A stretch of DNA of 64,000 bases, taken from Bdellovibrio bacteriovorus. Its GTDB lineage: Bacteria; Bdellovibrionota; Bdellovibrionia; Bdellovibrionales; Bdellovibrionaceae. Location: assembly GCF_001592755.1 (NCBI RefSeq), contig NZ_LUKF01000002.1:121435-185434 (forward strand), given 5' to 3'. Position numbers and translations under genes: made by a program. Below the pieces are notes generated by a model. The model was given only the letters and a program-made list of their open reading frames with translations, was not told the origin of the DNA and made no database searches. Shown piece by piece: positions 59,987 to 64,000 of this stretch; positions within the stretch are counted from its first letter, which is position 1, and the number at the start of each line of letters is the position of its first letter.

Positions 59987-61654
59987 CTAAATCTTGTAAA
60001 CACGCGTCTCGTAAGGACGAAGATCCACCTGCTCTAGGTTTGCATGTTCCGCGACCTGATAATTGGATAAAAGCATGTTTTTCGAATTCAAGGTCATACC
60101 GGTTTCGCTGAACTTCGCAGGTTTATCCGAGATATTGCAGATCACTAGCATCTTTGAACCTTCTAAAGTCCTCACATAGGCATAAACTTGCGGATCTTTT
60201 TCCATCACAAGCTGATAACTTCCATATATAAAAACTTGATGTTCGCGGCGAAGCTGAATCAATTTTTTGTAGAAGTTAAAAATTGAATTCACATCTTGGC
60301 GCTGCTTTTCAACATTGATCTCTTTATAGTTCGGATTGACCTTCAGCCACGGTTTACCCGTTGTGAAGCCCGCATTGGCTTCGGCACTCCACTGCATCGG
60401 CGTGCGCGCATTATCGCGAGAAGCGTTGGCGAGTTCACGCGTGATTTCCGCGTCGGATGCGCCCTGCTTTCTGCGGATCGCAAAATGATTTTTTGCCGAG
60501 ACATCGTTGAAATCTTCAGGTCCATTGAAAACTGTATTCGTCATACCGATTTCTTGACCTTGATAGATTAGCGGAGTCCCCTGCATTAAGAAATACATCG
60601 CCGCGATAGACGTCGCACTTTCGCGCCAGTAATTTTTAGCGTCTCCCCACTTTGAAATAATACGAGGCACATCGTGGTTCTCTACAAACAAAGCATTCCA
60701 TCCTTTGTTGTCTAACTCTTTCTGCCAACGTCCAAAAACCTCTTTGACCTTTAAAAGGTCAATGCGTTTTTCGGGATTTGGATCCCACAAACCAACGTGC
60801 TCAAACTGAATGACCATGTTGAATTTCTTTTGCGACTCTCCTACCCACTCGTCCGCATTTTCTGCAGAGACACCGTTGGCTTCTGCAATCGTCATGATAT
60901 CGTAGTGAGAAAACGTATTCTTACAAAGATCCGTCAGATATTCTTGGATGCCTTTGACGTTCATGTGCTTATCGTAGGAAGGCACATATTCAAGACCTTT
61001 TGGATTTGGCATATCTGCCAATCCTTCTTCTTTTTTTGCGTGGCTGATGGCATCGACGCGGAAACCATCAATGCCTTTATCCAACCACCAGCGGATCATC
61101 TTGTAAACTTCTTGGCGCATGCCTAGATTTTCCCAATTGAGATCCGGCTGCTTCGCAGAGAAAATATGCATGAAGTACTGATTGGTTAATTCATCATATT
61201 TCCAAGCAGAACCGCCGAAAATGCTTTCCCAATTGTTAGGCTCTTTGCCGTTTTTGCCATCTCTCCAGATGTACCAATCTCTTTTGGGATTGTCTTTGGA
61301 CGAACGAGACTCGATGAACCAAGGATGTTCATCACTTGTGTGATTGATGACGAGATCAATCAGAAGTTTCATTCCTCGCTTATGTACCTCGCTTAAAAGA
61401 GTGTCGAAGTCCTGCATCGTACCGAATTCAAAATGAATGTCTTGATAATCGCTGATGTCATAGCCGTTATCGTCTTGCGGGGACTTGTACATCGGACTCA
61501 TCCAAATGACGTCGATGCCAAGCTCTTTCAAATAATCTAATTTTGAAATGACACCTTGGAGGTCTCCCATGCCATCGCCGTTAGAATCCATGAAACTGCG
61601 AGGATAAACTTGATAGACGACAGATTCTTTCCACCATTTTTTGGACGGCGCCAT
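59987..61654 (-). CDS. GH13 alpha-glucosidase (oligo-1,6-glucosidase type)
   Basis: Predicted cytosolic glycoside hydrolase of 555 residues that removes glucose from the ends of alpha-glucosides; trehalose-6-phosphate hydrolase is an alternative. The TIM-barrel motifs are present: DLVINHTSDEHPWF, QPDLNWEN (exo-acting group), nucleophile Asp in GFRVDAISH, acid Glu in TIAEANGV and VENHDVPR. ATG 61654 follows AAGGTGGGAAC; an ATG fourteen codons earlier is rejected. There are no sugar transporter or regulator genes beside it. Its position between two fibre genes looks incidental. Confidence 0.93.
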   Translation of the reverse strand: MAPSKKWWKESVVYQVYPRSFMDSNGDGMGDLQGVISKLDYLKELGIDVIWMSPMYKSPQDDNGYDISDYQDIHFEFGTMQDFDTLLSEVHKRGMKLLIDLVINHTSDEHPWFIESRSSKDNPKRDWYIWRDGKNGKEPNNWESIFGGSAWKYDELTNQYFMHIFSAKQPDLNWENLGMRQEVYKMIRWWLDKGIDGFRVDAISHAKKEEGLADMPNPKGLEYVPSYDKHMNVKGIQEYLTDLCKNTFSHYDIMTIAEANGVSAENADEWVGESQKKFNMVIQFEHVGLWDPNPEKRIDLLKVKEVFGRWQKELDNKGWNALFVENHDVPRIISKWGDAKNYWRESATSIAAMYFLMQGTPLIYQGQEIGMTNTVFNGPEDFNDVSAKNHFAIRRKQGASDAEITRELANASRDNARTPMQWSAEANAGFTTGKPWLKVNPNYKEINVEKQRQDVNSIFNFYKKLIQLRREHQVFIYGSYQLVMEKDPQVYAYVRTLEGSKMLVICNISDKPAKFSETGMTLNSKNMLLSNYQVAEHANLEQVDLRPYETRVYKI

Positions 61655-61748
61655 GTTCCCACCTTTTATAAAGACCGATGGGACTGATAAGAACAAAAAA
61701 GCAGCAAGGTGTCACTTGCTGCCGTGTCTTGTCAGAGGCTTTTATACA

Positions 61749-63185
61749 TTATCTTAAGAAAAATTTGAAAGTACAGGAGCCCTTACCATTGTAACAGACC
61801 TCGGTGGCTTTATAGGCAGGAACGACACCTTCGTTGCCAGATAAGAAGGCAATATTAAAGGCATCCGAAGAGTTGTAATTGTCATTGGCATTTTGCCCCG
61901 CACATCCTGCTGTTCGACTGGTGTGACGTAGATTCCCGGCACATTTTGTACTGTTGTAATTCCAGTTTCCACCGGCAAGGTCAATGATCGCGGCTCCACT
62001 GTTGTATTGAGGCGAAATAAACATGGCATCCGTTGTATTCACCAATGTCGAAAACTGCTCTGGATTCAAAGAAGCTTGGGTGTTCGCGACGGCGGGTTTT
62101 GCCACACTGGCAAGACTGTAGGTATTGACCATAAAATCATTCGGAGTAGAAGCCGTCACTGTTCCATTAGAATGCGCAACGAGTGTCCAGCCACCGCCAC
62201 TCGTCGTCATATCACAGTAAGCCTCGTATGCAGCGCCGGCTCCCGCACCGTCGGGGTCAATTGTATAAATACCGTCTCCCTTTGAGGCCCCGGCATTTAA
62301 GATCGCTTTGCACGATGAATACACCGTGTGCGTGTCGGTTTCCTTCATCCACAGATTTACCTCAGCCACGCCATGGGACGCGCCCATATCCTCTGAAGCT
62401 GGAATACCTGGAGGAGTCGTTCCCCACGTTACGAAAGAACCAACCGCATAGTACCAATTACCATGATTAACCGAACCATCAATGTAGGAGGATGTACTTG
62501 CTAAACCATGGGTTCCGCCCGAGAGCTCTAAGCCTCCCCAATAGTTGGAATAGGCTTGAACGAATTCAGTCGTGTAGCCTGCGACATCCACGTCAGCGCG
62601 CGGACTCGTTGTCTGCCACCATAAGTTTTTAAAACTTTCCCCCGGCCAAGTTAAACGGAAGTGATAACGATTGGTCGGAGTTCGAAAGTAGTCCATTTGG
62701 TTTAAGATGGAATACAGTCCATTGTTCGGGTCCGAAGTATTTTTAGAGTCCGCATCTGCATTGCTCGCAAAAAATCCTGAAGCATGCTGATGTTTGAAGA
62801 CACGCGTCCAGCCCCCACCGTCGGTCGTCATGTCACAGTAAACCGGATACGGAGAAGAACCCGAAGGATCAATGTGATAAATGCCGTCGCCTGTAGACCC
62901 ACCGTTATTCAAAATATCCCAACAGGACTTACAGTTTTGAAGTGTGACACTCGGAACCGAGGCCGCACGAAACGCGGTCCACTCTGCCGCCGTTTTGGTA
63001 GGTACGAAGTAATCTCGTGACGCGTGCGCATTCACTACTTTTTTGCAGACGTTGTGAGCATAAATAGCTTTTGTGGTTCCTCGCAAAACTTTAAAACCAC
63101 TATCGACAGTATCAATTCCCATCAGGGAAAGACCTAGAACTAAAAATAAAGATGATTTTAGAAAAAGACTGATTTTACTTGCCAT
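61749..63185 (-). CDS. Exported protein with two fibrinogen-like (GGGWT) domains
   Basis: This is a 478-residue exported protein (signal peptide SSLFLVLGLSLMG). Two fibrinogen-like modules are evident, each starting SC.(D/A)ILN.G.S.GDGIY.IDP.G and ending YCDMTT-GGGWT (about residues 85-127 and 290-332). The stretch between and after them is rich in Asn, Thr, Ser and Trp. In animals this fold (ficolins, tachylectins) binds sugars; bacterial forms carry the same YCD-GGGW motif, usually on surface or secreted proteins. ATG 63185 overlaps the stop of the fibre gene upstream by 11 bases, so the two are translated together. A role as the fibre's sugar-binding partner is inference. Confidence 0.85.
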   Translation of the reverse strand: MASKISLFLKSSLFLVLGLSLMGIDTVDSGFKVLRGTTKAIYAHNVCKKVVNAHASRDYFVPTKTAAEWTAFRAASVPSVTLQNCKSCWDILNNGGSTGDGIYHIDPSGSSPYPVYCDMTTDGGGWTRVFKHQHASGFFASNADADSKNTSDPNNGLYSILNQMDYFRTPTNRYHFRLTWPGESFKNLWWQTTSPRADVDVAGYTTEFVQAYSNYWGGLELSGGTHGLASTSSYIDGSVNHGNWYYAVGSFVTWGTTPPGIPASEDMGASHGVAEVNLWMKETDTHTVYSSCKAILNAGASKGDGIYTIDPDGAGAGAAYEAYCDMTTSGGGWTLVAHSNGTVTASTPNDFMVNTYSLASVAKPAVANTQASLNPEQFSTLVNTTDAMFISPQYNSGAAIIDLAGGNWNYNSTKCAGNLRHTSRTAGCAGQNANDNYNSSDAFNIAFLSGNEGVVPAYKATEVCYNGKGSCTFKFFLR

Positions 63186-64000
63186 TGAGAAGTGCCTTTT
63201 CCAATCTTTCAAGGCGCGCCTTCAATTCCTGATTCTCTTTTTCGAGCTGTTCGAATCTCTCTTCGGACTGCGCACTCACCGATGCGATACCTCTTTGACA
63301 TTGCGCCTGGGCTTGAACACGTTGGTGGTGCTCTTCCTTCAATGCTTCGACTAAAATCGCGACGATGTTTCCGTACTGTACGGCTTTATATCCAGAGTTT
63401 TTATCGGTCTTCACTAATTCAGGATAAACCGCTTCAACTTCTTGGGCAATGAAACCGACTGTTTTTTCATTCGTGTTTTTCCAGACGAAATTCACGCCGC
63501 GAAGTTTTAATAGTTTTTCCAAAGCTTCAGGTAAAGTAACAACGTCCTTTTTCAAACGCGCATCCGAAGTATAAAGGTAAGCCGTGGCTTTTACGTTGCC
63601 ATTCACTTCTAAGGCTTCGCTCGGTGCTGTCGTATTTACACCGACGTTACCTGTGCTTAGAATCGTAATCTTGGCAGTATTACTTGCACCAATCTGTAAA
63701 GAACTGGCTATTGAATTCGTTATACCAGAACCGATGGTCACCGAGTTAGACGCACTCACCGTATTGCCTCGTCCGGCAATATAAGCATTGCCAGCGTTGG
63801 ACACCGTATTGCTTCTTCCAAACAAGTCCAATCCATAAGAGAAGTTAGCAAGTGTGGTCGATATCGTATTGCTAGATCCGACGATATTCATACTACTGGC
63901 ATTTCCGCCGCCCGAATTAGTGATCGAGTTCGAAGCACCGAAGATCCAGTTTGAAGCGTTCGTGAAATTGGTATTGCTATTACCTAAAATAGCCGGACCA
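63175..64000 (-). CDS. Fibre protein with YadA-like head repeats and S74 domain (3' part)
   Basis: The frame is open to the window edge, so the N-terminal part is missing. The visible 275 residues start with repeats of the form G-x2-N-T-(V/I), for example VGSSNTISTT, FGRSNTVSNAGNAYIAGRGNTVSASNSVTIGSG, which resemble the left-handed beta-roll of YadA-type trimeric adhesin heads. An S74 chaperone domain follows (SDARLKKDVVTLPEAL ... GFIAQEVEAVYPEL), then a C-terminal coiled coil (EERFEQLEKENQELKARLERL). It is probably a trimeric surface adhesin with the head at the tip. It overlaps the fibrinogen-like gene. Confidence 0.83.
   Translation of the reverse strand, partial: GPAILGNSNTNFTNASNWIFGASNSITNSGGGNASSMNIVGSSNTISTTLANFSYGLDLFGRSNTVSNAGNAYIAGRGNTVSASNSVTIGSGITNSIASSLQIGASNTAKITILSTGNVGVNTTAPSEALEVNGNVKATAYLYTSDARLKKDVVTLPEALEKLLKLRGVNFVWKNTNEKTVGFIAQEVEAVYPELVKTDKNSGYKAVQYGNIVAILVEALKEEHHQRVQAQAQCQRGIASVSAQSEERFEQLEKENQELKARLERLEKALLNGK

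Noticed and set aside
55928-64000. Prophage remnant suggested by tail-fibre-like domains
   Set aside because: Both fibre proteins belong to ordinary secreted-protein contexts; no capsid, terminase, integrase or lysis genes and no attachment-site repeats are seen.

Overview
The window reads as a chromosomal segment of a free-living, respiring Gram-negative bacterium. The density of secreted and lipoproteins, two tail-fibre-like adhesins with C-terminal intramolecular chaperone domains, short gaps and a mid GC content most resemble Bdellovibrio or a close relative in the Bdellovibrionota. That placement is inference; there is no rRNA or other marker here to prove it. I found no rRNA, tRNA, CRISPR array, insertion sequence or prophage.

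Layout. 1-3.8 kb (minus): pdxH with an FKBP isomerase, then tatA-selD-mnmH (selenophosphate and tRNA 2-selenouridine). 3.9-8.9 kb (plus): a secreted protein, then an LTA-synthase-like phosphotransferase overlapping a response regulator and histidine kinase, and a small Ala/Lys-rich exported protein. 9-18.7 kb (minus): FMN reductase, a eukaryote-like full-length ABCC transporter, a PAS histidine kinase, a NhaD-like antiporter, and secreted proteins including an HNH nuclease. 18.8-29.1 kb: an FNR/CRP-type regulator, ilvE on the other strand, and a tightly overlapped cbb3 oxidase operon (ccoI-S-NO-Q-P-G plus a SafE-like gene) with a fused CcoNO and a one-haem CcoP. 29.1-36.4 kb: envelope proteins (beta-barrel, OmpA-like), pcm, an oxyR-dps pair with an OxyR-type operator, ZIP and GltS transporters, and a KH RNA-binding protein.

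36.6-55.8 kb is accessory: a Rieske-flavodoxin fusion, many exported proteins (protein-glutaminase-like enzyme, SxxK hydrolase, one-haem protein, VanX-type dipeptidase, PLL-like lectin), a hybrid sensor kinase, a group II truncated globin, an orphan DNA methyltransferase, and a small secreted-protein gene that looks split by a frameshift. 55.9-64 kb carries a 1,348-residue fibre protein, a GH13 alpha-glucosidase, and an operon of a second fibre (running off the window) with a protein carrying two fibrinogen-like GGGWT modules.

How they fit: the oxidase, FNR-like regulator and globin form a low-oxygen respiratory set, and OxyR, Dps and ZIP a stress and metal set. The fibres, lectin, fibrinogen-like protein, glutaminase, nuclease and dipeptidase would suit recognition and digestion of another cell. 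Three exported-protein genes carry the sigma-28 (FliA) -10 octamer GCCGATAA 7-8 bases before their start codons, suggesting a motile-phase regulon with nearly leaderless mRNAs. The most original leads are that promoter architecture, the fibre/fibrinogen-like operon, the split small secreted gene, the microORF ahead of the ABCC transporter, and the OxyR box at dps.
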